A stretch of DNA of 64,000 bases, from positions 9,280,589-9,344,588 of the forward strand of contig CM050652.1 of the NCBI GenBank assembly GCA_027574665.1, written 5' to 3'. Shown here piece by piece: positions 48,295 to 61,314 of the stretch. The first letter of the stretch is position 1. Every line of letters starts with the position of its first letter. Source of the DNA: Rhynochetos jubatus (Eukaryota; Chordata; Aves; Eurypygiformes; Rhynochetidae). The notes under the pieces were generated by a model. The model did not search any database. It worked only from the letters and a program-made list of their open reading frames with translations, and was not told the origin of the DNA. The translations under genes were made by a program, and so were the position numbers.

Positions 48295-48897
48295 TCAGAG
48301 GTGAAAACAAATGCTGTGCTGAGAAATATAAACCAGATTTCCTTTTGTTGGCCTGTGAATAGGAAGTGGAAAGAAGAAGAGAGAAAGGGAATACTGTAAA
48401 TTGAGACTGAAGTGAATTTTCCACAATAAGACTACTATATGAGCTAGTATAAGCTCCCTGAGGGTGAAATTCACTCTTCTGTACAGGGATAACACATGAC
48501 TGGGGCTGAATTTAAGATCTCTTTTGAAGACTTTAGGGCAGCTACAGGTCTGTTCATATAATCTTCTGGGTAGTAGCCTCCTCTTCTCTCTCTGTGCCTG
48601 ATTTACACTGCTGAATCCCCATACATTTGATGACCACCAGACAAAGTAGCAAACTAAGCACATTAAGGATGAGAAAAAAATACGCTCTGTAGCTTGATCC
48701 AAATACTGAATCTTTATTTGTTGAGATGTTAGAAATCTATATCCTCTGTGCATAGTGAAGTAAGGGTGGTGAAGAGCTTGCCTTCCCAGCAGACTATGTA
48801 TTTTCGAAGACTGAAGAATTAAAGGAAAAGGCACAACTAGAAAACCTAGTAAAACACAAGCAGAGCAAAGGGGAGAAGTGAAAGAAACTTTTGTCAT
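48295..48897 (-). CDS. Unrecognised 200-codon ORF
   Basis: This is the longest open frame in the window not explained by a repeat. The translation is rich in Phe, Leu, Ser and Arg, with an N-terminal hydrophobic stretch (about residues 10-28, CSACVLLGFLVVPFPLIL) that could act as a signal or membrane segment. A second hydrophobic run (residues 75-95, SLMCLVCYFVWWSS) follows. I see no conserved motif, no Kozak-like start and no clear splice sites. By a rough estimate a chance ORF this long in 64 kb at this AT content is uncommon but not excluded. I do not assign a function. Confidence 0.1.
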   Translation of the reverse strand: MTKVSFTSPLCSACVLLGFLVVPFPLILQSSKIHSLLGRQALHHPYFTMHRGYRFLTSQQIKIQYLDQATERIFFSSLMCLVCYFVWWSSNVWGFSSVNQAQREKRRLLPRRLYEQTCSCPKVFKRDLKFSPSHVLSLYRRVNFTLRELILAHIVVLLWKIHFSLNLQYSLSLFFFPLPIHRPTKGNLVYISQHSICFHL

Positions 48898-49207
48898 TCA
48901 TTAATGCAATGCATGAAACTGTCTCTTCCAGCAGAACCGCTAGAACCAGTGGTGAGGGCTCAGTGTGAGACAGAAAATTTGAACAAATATTTGGGTTTGT
49001 GCTTATTTTTTTCATTGCAGTGAGCCATTACAAAATTATTTTCCCTTTTAAAGAAAAACATAATTTTAAAAGATTGTTTTAACAGTGAACTTAACGTATA
49101 GTTTTCCAATGTCACTGTGTTAAAACAATTTATATAGTAAGGAGGGTTTCAGTGGTCACCTCTTGAATAACCATAGCAATTTTATATAATGTTTATAACA
49201 CCTCCCT

Positions 49208-49300
49208 GGGCTTGATTCTGAAAGCATAAATGACAATTCTTAATAGTACTATAGATTTCAATGAGGAAATATTAATCAGCCTGAATAAGAACTGAAGTTT
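49208..49300 (+). repeat. Ancient amniote CR1-like fragment
   Basis: GGGCTTGATTCTGAAAGC, ATAGATTTCAATGAGG and CAGCCTGAATAAGAACTGAAG appear in the order of an old reptile/bird repeat (gcctgattctgaaag ... cattgacttcaatggg ... ggctgcaggatcagg). It is strongly diverged. Confidence 0.45.
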
Positions 49301-52300
49301 ACATTCTTAATCTCATTTGCTATATAAGAAGATGCTGTATGGTCTAAACAATAACATAAATCTTTAAATTAGCTCTAAAAAATATGCCAGACTTGGTTTT
49401 CCTTCCACTGCTTTCCCTACAGTTACAATTCATGACCTATTCTCCTTGTGAAAGGCTAATGGATGTTTTAAATTCCTTTAACACCAAACCTGCAATTTGA
49501 GGAATAAATGCTAGTGGGTGGAATGATTCTTAATGCTTCCTTCTCCTCCCAAGGTGTTAACATACCTCTACCTACATGGTCACCTAATGTCTTTATATCT
49601 TGGTTTCATTGTTTTCTCTCTTCCTCCTCAGTTGTGTAGCCTGCCATCTTCTTGGCATTTCCCTTGAATTTATTATGTAATTGAAGGGAAGGGCTCGTGC
49701 TTTATAGCTGCTGTCTGCTCTCTCCTTCTGTTCTTTCAAAGACAGCTCAATTCCAGAATGCAGGTGTGGGGGGGTTTATTAGCCCTTTCTCCCTTTTCAC
49801 AGTGAGATTAATGAGAAAATCACTTAGTGGGGTTTTCCACGTAGGAAAGTGGTTACTAGAAGGGAATGACAAATATTTGAAGCCTTATTATTTAATGTCA
49901 TAGTATCATTCAACTGTGTCAGCTGGCATCAAGACATTATTGTTCTAGAAGTATCTGTGCTTCAGCGATGTGGAAATATCTTTGGTCATACTGAATCACC
50001 CCTGGTTTAAACTGGACTGTACAAGACCTTTCTACTCTGATACAAAATAAGGTTTGCTAAGGATAATGTCAAGTGATTTGTACTTTTACTTTATTTCTCA
50101 TCCCATTGGGACTTTTTTTCTGTACATATACTCTGTTGTTCCAATCAATGTTTAAGTGATATTTATGTATTTTGGATTTAAAAAAAAAGGAAAAAAAATA
50201 GTTGTTTAAACAACACTGAATCAAGATGGTTCTTCTCTGAAGAAGGTAATAATGTTATAGGATGATGTTCTCTTTTCTTTGTTTTCTTCGAGGCCCTGTT
50301 TTAGTTTCATCTCCCTTCCACCTCTGCCTTTTTTTTTTTTTTTTTTTAAGTGTGGTGATTAATCATCAGTTAGAGGTATCCAGATAGCACTTCCAGAAAA
50401 CTAAACCTATAAACCTGCAGGCCACCCTTATGGTATAAAGAAAGTAGATCAATCCGTCAGAGGTAGATCCAGGTCCAAAGGAAGCTGGACATGACATTTC
50501 CTACAGAAGTGATCTAACCTCATCTTGCTAAAAAGGGAGACAAAACTATCATTATATTTTTCTCCGTGTCTGGTTGTGAGAGAAATGAAGCTGCTGCTGT
50601 ACTTTTCTTTGAGCTCTGTGCTGTTGACACAGAATGGATTTACTTTGTGCACAGCTTTCTTTGAACATTTTGGAAAATACATTTGTGAGGTCAAGTATCT
50701 GATCAGTTACACAAAATTTTCTGTTCCACTGTAGCACATAAGTAAAGTTGTTTTGGGGAAGGAAAGACGTCTTTTTCTTAAATGCTTTAAATATAATATT
50801 TTCTCAAGACACCTTACACCTTTGAAGATATAAGCTGTGTCCACTCTTCTCAGCGATCTGGTGATCACGTAAATGACAACATTAAACTTCTTACTGATGA
50901 CATTCAGCTAATGAGTGAGTATCCACAACTTAATGCAGTGCCCATAACTTCTATCACTGGGGGGTTTCTATGACAGAATTCTGAAATATTTTTATATGCC
51001 TGGCAATGTCACAGAGATTTAATTTAATATCAGTATCATCACCTGCGGCTAAGTTCTGGAGTATATTTTTTATTTCTTAAATTTTTAATTTAAAAATTAT
51101 GAGTTTGTTGCTACTGTAAAATGCTGCAGAATTTCTAGTACACTAGCATCTGCATGAATGAAGTTAAACTTTCTGTTTAATATCTTGTTCATAGCTGCCT
51201 ACTAATTTGTCTCATTTTTTACATGTACTTTAACTCACAATTTTTCCAGAACACTTGCAATACTAATCCCATATATTTAGAGTTTGTTCAGAAAAAGAGG
51301 CATGATTTTCAGAAGCCAAGAGATTGGGAATACTAAAGGAATGTAAAGAAACTTAATTTACTATGTATTTGTCTAATATTTTCTGAAAAATATGTGTACT
51401 TTAAATTGGATATGAAAGTTCCCAGACTTTCCTATGGAAATATTTGATTATTTTAAGGACTATTTCCTGTTAAAAATATCTAAATTATGCATTAGCGCTA
51501 CATGGGATGTTTTTATTGTATTTCCTTTAACTACCTCCTTTTATATAGTAATTGGAACTTTTGAAAGGTTAACAATAGTAGGCACTAAAAAATGTTTTAG
51601 GGATTAAAATATCAATTAGAGATGGATATGTAATAATTGGAAACAGTTTCTCAGGTGGTGAATGAATCCTGTTTCTCTTTTTCATCCCTTAAGGATTTGC
51701 TGACAAACTTATCTCTGACTAATGTAACCTTTTTCTAATGGGTATTTTATGGCCTAGGCAAACCATCATGGTAATTAGCTTACAATTTAAGACTGAAAGA
51801 AATGTACTGGTTTTGTGAGGAGCCCAAAAAAACCAAAATAATTGGATTAAAAATAAGATGGTTTTCACACACTGAGCTATGCTAAATACTGTGCTGTGAG
51901 AATGATATAGGACTCATTCTGACTACCCAGAAAGAATTAAAACTGAGAACCTTGCTCTCTGTGATGTTGATTATTTGGAGCTGGGGAATCCAGTTGAAAG
52001 GATATAGCTGCAATTTAATGTGATTAGCCTGCCATATCAAGTCATTGGATAATTGTAGACCTTGCAAGACACTGCTCTTATGGTGTTGATATGTACTGGC
52101 CTCTGGGAGCACTGATTGAAGAGGGATGATGAGAGTAAAATAGATTTAGATAAAATTAGAGACAACTGGGGCAAATAGATGCAGATTTTCTCATTTTAAC
52201 ACAAAAGAAACCTATCTTAGGTGAAATGGAATCTGGCTGTAATATGCTGAAAAGCTACTTATCACAACTCCCTCCGGTATAGGCAACAAACATGTGGAAC

Positions 52301-55300
52301 AAGCTTGAGGCTTAGCCGGGCTACTCAGTTTCATATGACAGACTCATTATTTTCTGCATTAGAAAGAGAAAATGTTAAGATCAAAAGCTCAGTTCTGATT
52401 AGCTGGCAAATGTGCAGTATTGTAGTACAGAGCATGCATTCATGTACAACTACTTTGCCGTATTTGGAAATCAATTTGTTTCATTCCTGTTGAGGAAGTA
52501 CTACAGTGTAATTTCACCAGAATGAAAGGTCTCAGTTTAATTGCTGGTTATACGACTCTAAACTTTTGTTCATCACCCATACCTCCCACAAAGCGTATGT
52601 CGACTCCACTTCTGTAATTCTGGTTTAGTCAAAGATTACACTGATTTTGATTCACGGATAGTAGCTCCATGCATACCATGGATGGAACAATACAAAGTCC
52701 ACCAAATTAGATTATTAACTTGATAGTGTAGATACAAGCCACTGATATTGCTACATGTGCACAGATTTAGTGGAGTAAAAGCAAATTAAATTTGTGTTGC
52801 TATTTACAGTTCAAACTTTACAATTATTTACAGAAAACTATAAAAAGCAATATTAATTCCCACTACAATCTAAGGTATTTAACTTTCCTAAATGTTTTTA
52901 AGGATCTATGTCCAAGTCATTAATGTTTTCTCTTTATGTAACACATTATGTATTGCCCACAGTCAATTAATGATGATGAATATAGATTAACGGTCTCATA
53001 TAAATTGCTCAGTGTTAACAAACAAAATTTCATCATTATAATATTCAGAAATGGTATCTTTCTATTTATTCCTTTTCCAGATCATTGGATCTAAAATAAT
53101 AGATTCCACTAAAACCCAAAATGAGAGTTTGGCCTGATTTCATAATAAGGTGTCTTAGTGTTATTTCATTCAAACATGAAAATTCTTTGAATTCAGCATT
53201 AAAGAATCGCAGTGTATGAGCATGATAAACTGTCATAGTAAATTTTAAAGTGTAAATAAATCCTTGGAAGCCACTTGGGCTAACGGTCGCTTAATTCAAA
53301 TTAATAATGATTGGAGGGTTTATTTTATTATTTCACCTCAGGATAAAAGTTAAGATTTTATTCTTAATTACTTTTAGTCATGGTGTCCCCTGTCATTTTC
53401 ACTGTAGTAAAATTGTAGTTCATTATCTGGGAATGTCATATAGAGTGTTAAAAGTTCTAATATAAAAATATTACTCTAAGGTGGAAACTGTATGCAAGGA
53501 TTGTAGGAAGCTCCATCTTTAGGTTGATGTTAATAATCTAGAGTGCAGAAAATAAAAATGGGAAATTCAGCCTATCTTCTTATAAAAAGAAATTGCAGTT
53601 AACTGTATAGCAAGGTAGTTTTTGTATGTTTTTAGAGGCATGCACAGGCATGCACACATGAACATTATAAATGATCCAGCCATGTACATAAATTAAAGAA
53701 CCCAAATCAAACCAAAACACAAAAGAAAATAAAACATAATGTCTGGAACTGTCTGCAACTTTCTAAAAGCTGTCACCCCTAGCTAGTGATCGTGGATTTT
53801 TGCCAGAACAGGTATCAACAACCTGTACAAAAATAGGAGATACTACATCTGCCTTTTAACTGCAGTTTACTGTCTTATCAGAAGCAATCTCAAAGAAAAT
53901 AATTATAATCAAAACCTAGCCCTATGAACAACACTCTAAATTGCTGATGACCATAAGCTGTGAGACTACAAAGAGAAGGGTCGTATGATGATAATACTTC
54001 CTATGGTTGAAACTATTCATCTTGAGACTCTGAAGCTGTCTTTATGAGCATATTAAATGTGAATAGATCATTCTCTAGTCTTGAGTCCAGACTGCAAGGA
54101 ATGATTTCCATCCATACTACTAAAATATCTCATTATCTTAAGGTACTTCACTGTAAATTACCAGCTAGGAATAATGCATTACTTTATTGTCTTCTGAGCT
54201 ATGCCCAGGAAATACTTGGGACAGTGTTAATTGGTCCATGTCAAAAGTTTTGAAAATTTGACAGTACGAATGATGAAGCTTCCCAGTGTTCAGAAATGTT
54301 TCTTAATACCATGTAGTTTATCAATATAGTTTTAGCCTTAGAGAGAATAAATGTGTCAGGGGTCTGCAAAAAGTGATAAAGAAAAACACATTCTTAAATG
54401 CTGTACAGCAGTCTATGGACATGAGACTCCCAAGGCAAAGGAGCTTACACTTCACTTTGAAAAAAGCTCAAAAAAAGTGTCCACATATCTGGAGATTTTC
54501 TGAACCTAAAATTCCTTAATTTTCCATGAACTGTGTCTTAACTACTTTTGTTCCATTTATAATTGCTTGGCTATAGATTGATAGGAAATCTTGTGGTTCT
54601 TGGATATCTTGCAAACTTTTTCTTTGGTTTTCCTTCAAAATCTTGCAATACAATTTCATTTTTGAATTTTCATACTTGAATGTAAAACCTTGAAGTTAAG
54701 CTGGGTGAAATCTGAAGGGTTTCTTCTGTGTTTGCTTCAGATCTATGATTCTCAAATTATTTTATTGCAGATTAGAAAACAGTTCTGTTTTGTTTGAAAC
54801 CATAGCCTATCACAGAACAAAAGGGTATTTAGATTACATACCATTTTACATATTTTCTACTTTATGGAAAAAACGACGTCATGAATTTTACATTATATAC
54901 ATCTATAGATCTAAATCGTATTTTTATAGACAATCCTCCAAAGCCCAGACGTGAACACTTAAGAACAAAATTAACAAATCAAATTTCTGCTATTCCTTCA
55001 CAAAATACTAATTGTATTATTAAAAATGTATGTAGTGACACTTTATTTCTGACACATATAGACATCTGTAAAATATATAGTATAAAATTGTTCCCTGTTT
55101 GAAGCTAAACACAGAAGTTTTCAGTAAGACTGAGTAAGATTCTGTATGTTACCAGACCTCAAAAATCTACTTTATGACTTTAAAATGAGTTCCTATAATT
55201 GTTTGTGATATTCTGTTTTACCTCACTCTTGTTACAAGAAAAGGTGTAAGGGGAACTTTTCTTACATACAATTGTACACAGGAGAACATCAACAGTGAAG

Positions 55301-56223
55301 TTTACTGACGTTAAACAAAAAAAGAAAATAAAAATTTTACACTTTGCTATAGCAGTACCTGTCTAGAAGGGTTAATATCTTAATAAATTAAGAAAATGCT
55401 TTTTCAGATGCAACAAACATATGAATTACTTTTTAAAAAGGAGGTTATATACAACCAAGAAGGGTCACATATTTTTGTCATTATTTCTGTTCTGTATCTC
55501 TTTCAGAAGCTAACACTAAATTAATATGCAAAAAAAGTTTGTAGAACTACATACAACCATGCTTTTCTAACAAAGGGAAAAAAGAATAAACTTGCTGCTT
55601 CTTATGAGCTATGCAAAAACAATTAAAATCTAGTTTTGAACTCCGTAGTCACGTTTCTAAATTCTGACTTTAAAAAACTCAGTTGTCATTAATAATTTTA
55701 TTGTTATTGTCATTTTTTGTTTTGCAGTAAACTGACATTGCCAAGAACTTGAATTCAGAACAGAAACAAATGAAGTCTCTCCTGTCAACATATATTAAAT
55801 CTAAATACGTAGTAAATATAAATAGTACTTAATAAGAAAGTAAATTGCATTTCAGTTTTATACTGTTTATGGCTGAAAGATATCTTGGTAATGATAGAAG
55901 AGACGCTGAATATATTCTTACATGCCCACTTTATTGCAATGACTTTGGATATCCTTGCAGACAACCCTGAGGAACCAAGGACCTCATGAACTCTGAGAAG
56001 GTTTTTCAAATAGAGAGCAGACTGAAGTCTCACACGGTCAGCAAGCACAACAACCAAACATTAAAAATTATGAGTAGACTTCTAACATATTTTAGAAAAT
56101 TTAGTAGAGAGAAATTCCAAAGTAAAAGATTACTTAGTGAGTCCTTAATTTCATGGTTCATAGTAAAGTAAGTAGTGATATCAAAGACCTTTGCATCCTC
56201 CCTGGGCTTTTATAGATTTTTTC

Positions 56224-56256
56224 CATAAAGATCTATTCATCTAATAGATCTCTATG
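56224..56256. other. Short hairpin-forming inverted repeat
   Basis: AGATCTATT (56229-56237) and AATAGATCT (56243-56251) are perfect reverse complements with a 5-base loop CATCT. After one mismatch the arms extend by CATA/TATG, giving 13 paired bases in each 14-base arm. It is too short to be a typical microRNA precursor. Confidence 0.8.
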
Positions 56257-56540
56257 ATGTAGTACCACAACCAGATGCACAGAATAATTATTCCTGTATC
56301 TGGTATTCAGAATGCAACATGAATATAACGATTGTTTTTTTACTTTCATGTTCTGTTGTTGTCATAATACATGTATTATCTTCACTGTCCCAAAACTTAC
56401 ACATTTTTCCTGTTGATGTTTAGTCTTTGTTGATCAGAAATGCTAGCACTGAAATGATTCAGTAGCTTGATGAAGGTCGGTATCATCCACCTCTGCTGTC
56501 CAGGCTATAGGGTCAATTGCTCATACAATGACAGTGATGA

Positions 56541-56602
56541 TAGTTAGAACTGAATGATCTTTAAGGTCCCTTCCAACCCAAACCATTCTGTGATTCTATG
56601 AA
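56541..56602 (+). mobile_element. CR1 tail fragment (about 60 bp)
   Basis: Only the last part of the CR1 3' UTR is present: GATCTTTAAGGTCCCTTCC ... CATTCTGTGATTCTATGA. It is an extreme 5' truncation, the common fate of CR1 insertions. The well-preserved tail suggests it is not among the oldest copies. Confidence 0.93.
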
Positions 56603-59600
56603 TTGTTTTCAGTAATGAATTTCACACTGGATATTCAACTGAACTGAAGGAGATTTAAAGTACATTTTTATTATTCCTGTTCAAGTTGTGTTACTTAGAT
56701 ATAGTGCAGTGTCTCGCTTTAGCAGCTGTTGTTTACACCTGAAGCTATTGTAAAAATCTAGGATTTCATCAGTTTGGGGCATTTTTTCACATAATTTTCT
56801 TGATTTTTTTTTTCCCTGACAAATGAGGTTTTTATAAATTAACTCAGCTGGTGCACATTTGACCCCAATTTTTGAATGTATTCCCTGGGTCAAGTACTTT
56901 TGTGTGTGAGAATAGACACATTCTTCCCACCCTGAGGCAATCAGAGTACTTATGCATTTAGCTTACCATCAACACAATTTATTCATAAATAATTTTCCAC
57001 CAGTTTCATCTAAACAAACATATGTAATGCTAAAAACAATTAAGGACAATTACTGTTTATTTTCTAGCCTCTGCTTATCCATATTAAACTATTTTACTGA
57101 ATAATAAATTATTAATACTTTAGAATAGCTGGTAGGGGAAGTTTGAGTGTGCTTCAGTGTATTTCACTGAAAAGTTATTTTGCTCTGAAAAATCCAAGAA
57201 ATCATAGCTCATGATTTTCATGTAAATGTTATAGTGATATTCTTCTATCTGTATGTGACCGTATCTCTCTACCCTGCTTTGTCTTATCAGTTCCTTCCAT
57301 TGCAGGCAGTGTTGCTTCTACAACCTAAGTGCCAACATATGGTTGCATTCTGTAACATGAACTCATAGCTAAATCTATGAAGTTCATTCTTTAGTCTCCA
57401 CCTTTGGGAGATCAGTAGGTGGTAATCTTAGCAACCTGGATGTGATATCACCATTGTGGCATTTTCATTGACACAGCTTTGCTACAGAGACCTCTTGCCC
57501 CCAAGTATAATTCCTAAAAAATTAGCCTCTCATTACAAAACATTAAATCTCTTGTCACTCAACCCTGGAACTTGATGGAAGTGTTGGATATGCAGTGGGG
57601 GTAAAAAGCTCCCCTAAGGATTAAACTTGGCACTTCCCTGCCTGGTGATACAGGCTCTGGATGGGTGGTCCCTCTGGATCTCCTTTCAATAACAGGTTCA
57701 TGGGCAAGTAGACAGCAGATATAGAGAGGATTAGAAAGCTTTAATTCAGCGACCTCAAGATTTTATGAGTTTTGAAGTGCCAACTATACAATTCTTATAC
57801 TTTGTTACACTGGTGAGGAGAAAGGGTTGCATTTGATGAGAGACTAGTTCCTTATTTATTATAAAATATCTTACAAAAATTCCCTCCTGGGTGGTTTGCC
57901 TTTTCCTAATTTAAGTTTCTAGTGAATGTACGAGTTGCCTCTTCTTTCATCCTTGTGGTGATTTAGGTTTGGTGAAATATAAACAATGTATTTCATATTT
58001 CTTACTTGCAAAGAAAGACTTTCAGGGCAAGGCTGAAAAAAAGTGCTTTTGTTTAACATCTCCCATGAAAGAAATATATCTAGAGTAATTGTCCTGGGAA
58101 AAGCAAGCCAAAGAAATTTGCTCAGTTGTAGACTGACTGAAGAGCTCAACAACGTGATAAATGGGTTACTTCATCTAAGGACTGAATCATGTCAACCGGT
58201 ATGTGGCAGCTTTGATATTCATGCAAATTGTTATCACATTTAGGTAAAGAAGAAAGTTCTAGGAATTTATATGTTAAAAAAGTTCCTTCCTCCTACAAAA
58301 CGCTAGTGATTAGGGTCAAATACTAAGAAACAATCATGTGTAGTGATTATGTCTTAGATAAATTCCTTCTGGAATTAAAAATTTTGTTTAAAAAAATCTT
58401 AGGTTTTTTCCTAAGTCTAAAAAAACTAAACAAATTAATAATAATCATCAATCATTAGCATAGAAGTTAACAAAGAGGTGAGACAACACATAAAATGCTT
58501 TGTTCATGGTATCATCAGGACATGATAATTTAGAACAGCACTTCTAAACATTGCTCGAGGGTTTTTCAGAAAACCTAGACAATGTCTTTGCCATGTCATA
58601 ATTTGAAATAAACCACACACTTTTTTAAGAAAATGAATGACTGTTAAAAATGTGACTCCTGTCTCTGCATTTGAATGGTAAATTGTAAAGACGGTTTAAC
58701 AAATCTGCCATACCATTTTGAAATCTGTTTTTACATGCATATTTTATTTAAACTGTATGTTAAGTGTGCAATAAATCACCACAGAAACTGGAGACCAATA
58801 AGAACTCCAGTTTTAGTCAAGTAATCAGAGGATCCAATAACTACATGACCATGTCATGGAACGACTTTTACTACAGTGTTAGTATGCATCTTTAGATGCA
58901 TCATTTATAAGAATAAAAAAATATATTTATTCTCTTCAAAGGATATAAAATGACCTCCTGAGCTAGATTCACAATAGTTTGTTTATACTGCTTTCTGGAT
59001 CTGAAGGGCACTCCTTATTTTTGGTTTAAATTAGAAGGTCATACAGCCCACAGTAAAAAAAAAAAAAAAGAAAAAAAAAGAAAAAATCCACAGCCCCACT
59101 GTATTTCAGGCTTCTGTTGCCTATTGGACAGCCTAGTTTGAAATACTGCCTGAAAGAGATTAATTCCCCTGAGGTATCACGATCATTTTTCAAGTAGAAC
59201 CACTGTTCATTCTCTGGAGATGCTTTGATTCACTTTCAGCCTATCAGCTACACATGTAAGGTACCTTTTCAAAGTATGTATCAGTGAAATTCTTCTCCTG
59301 GCTTTTCACCTACTAATTGTAAGCAGGGAGCTAGTTCTCCTTTTTCAAACAAAGCCACAATTTTTAAATCTTCCCTCAGTTTAACTATGGTTGTAGAGCC
59401 ATATACTGCATGGATTGTGATCATGATAATGTGAAGCTTTCATCTTAGCTTGAAATAGCATCTGTCTGCTGCAACATCTTTGAAATCTTGATTGATAAAG
59501 GATTTAGACCTGGTTTTAATTATTGTCTTATGTACTTGGCAAAGGTTAATATTTTGCATGGGGAAAAAGATCAGACTATAATTCCTGGATTTAAGGCAAG

Positions 59601-60689
59601 GACTCCAGAGTTTTGCTTAACTATGCTAGAAAAAACAATGCTAAAGGTATTTACTGTTTGTTTGAGAAATATGGAAAGTTTTATCATGGCTTGTGCAGTT
59701 TATAAACAGAAAACTTATTGGCTCTATGTAATTTGGAGCAAAAATAATTCCATATGCATTTGTTCAGTAAATCAAGTTGTTTAAGTAAAAAGAAAGTCCC
59801 AGATCAGTAAGCGTAACATAATTTTCTATTCAGTGTTTCACATTCATTAACAGCTCATTGGTCCCAAAGTTAAGGGAATTACACTAGCTCTCATTTGACC
59901 ATATTTTTCTGATAAATTGAAGTTGATCAGACTTCAACATACATCAAATCAAAAAAGTTTGCAAACTCTCTTTCATGTCTCAACTGCTGCAGATTATATG
60001 AAACAGACAATTAAATCTTACTGTGTCATATTAATTTGTGTTATGCCATATTTTAGTACATGACCAGCATGACAACACAAATATTTTTTCATTTCAATTT
60101 TCAACATGCCTTGAGTACTTTTTTTTCTATGAGTACTTTTTGCCAGCTGGATCTATAATCAAATACCAATATATGGCCTGGATCAATAATGCATGACATT
60201 AGTATTTTAAAGAAATAACAAATTCTTAAGATTCTAAACTAGAAATCAAGTCCCTATATCATCGTAAACTCACATACAGTTAATTTTGCTGTACAAAATA
60301 TACAAAGGGGTTCTTTTAATGTTTATAAGAATCATGTCCTGTGTTTTTAAAATGTTTCTGAAATTCTTACGGCTAAGAGAATTGATAATGTTACTGATGT
60401 TGAATTCATAGGTTTCTGGGTTTATATTTTAATCTACATCTCTCAACAATGCTCAAAGTTATCAAGACTATAGGAGTATCACATCATGTTTCCTAATACT
60501 GAAAAGGAAGTAAGTGCAAGCTAAATGAAAGTACAAGCTAGTATCATCTTCCTCAATTCACTAGAGAGCAAGGAACAATTTGACATAAAAACTGAAGTAT
60601 CTTTTCTTCTGTGAAGATGATCTGTCCTAGTTTAAAACAAGCTTTTTCTAGAGTTCAGTGTAAGCAAATTGGCACCATCATGAAACTAA
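56603..60689. other. Unique AT-rich DNA, no gene recognised
   Basis: Only short ORFs are present. An A-rich low-complexity run lies at 59056-59087 (A15, G, A9, G, A6). I see no source gene upstream that would make it a processed pseudogene tail. Confidence 0.6.
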
Positions 60690-61314
60690 TAGAATCATAG
60701 AATGGTTTTGGTTGAAGGGACCTTAAAGATCTTCTAGTTCCAACCCCCCTGCCATGGGCAGGGACACCCTCCACTAGACCAGGTGGCTCAAAGCCTTATC
60801 CAGCCTGGCCTTGAAGACAGCCAGGGATGGGGCATCCACAGCTTCTCTGAGCAACCTGTCCCAGTGCCTCAGCATCCTCTCTGGGAAGAACTTCTTCCTG
60901 ATATTTAATCTAAAACTCCCTGCTTTCAATTTAAAACCATTACCCCTTGTCCTGTCACTACAGGCCCTTGTGAAAAGTCCCCCAAAGCTTCCTTGTAGGC
61001 CCCCTTCAGGTACTGGAAGGCTGCTATAAGGTCTCCCCAGAGCTGTCTCTTCTCCAGGCTGAACAAGTCCAATTCTCTCAGCCTTTCTTCATAGGAGAGC
61101 TGCCCCAGCCCTCTGAGCATCTTCGTGGCTTCCTCTGGACTCGTTCCAACCAGTTTGTATCCTTATGTTGAGGACCCCACAGCTGGACACAGCACTCCAA
61201 GAGGGGTCTCACAAGAGCAGAGTAGAGGAGAATCCACTCCCTCGATCTGCTAGCCACAATTCTCCGGATCCAGCCCAGGATCCGGTTGGCCTTATGGGCT
61301 GCCAGAACACACTG
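60690..61314 (-). mobile_element. CR1 retrotransposon, 5'-truncated, minus strand
   Basis: The plus strand begins with TAGAATCATAGAATGG, the reverse complement of the CR1 tail CCATTCTATGATTCTA. It continues through the reversed 3' UTR into the end of ORF2. On the minus strand the frame reads [41 protein letters not shown] between 60990 and 61110. The 5' truncation falls in the AAQKAN region, near where the 16.4-kb copy also begins. ORF2 here is only a C-terminal remnant. Confidence 0.94.

Larger units (their letters stand above)
46816..56540. other. Long non-coding stretch with ancient repeats
   Basis: No gene is recognised. The block holds a MIR-like fragment (47052-47125), an ancient CR1-like fragment (49208-49300), a 200-codon unrecognised ORF (48295-48897, minus), a T-run near 50331-50348, a short tandem AGGCATGCAC pair at 53637-53656 and a perfect-arm hairpin (56224-56256). 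Parts such as 52950-53350 are AT-rich with several TAAT homeodomain-type words and might be conserved regulatory DNA; this is inference only. Confidence 0.5.

Noticed and set aside
48458-48540. GGGTGAAATTCACTC block resembling an old reptile repeat
   Set aside because: Only one block of about 25 bases is convincing; not enough to call.
59056-59090. A-rich run as the tail of a processed pseudogene
   Set aside because: No coding-like or known RNA sequence was recognised upstream on the plus strand, and no flanking duplication was seen.
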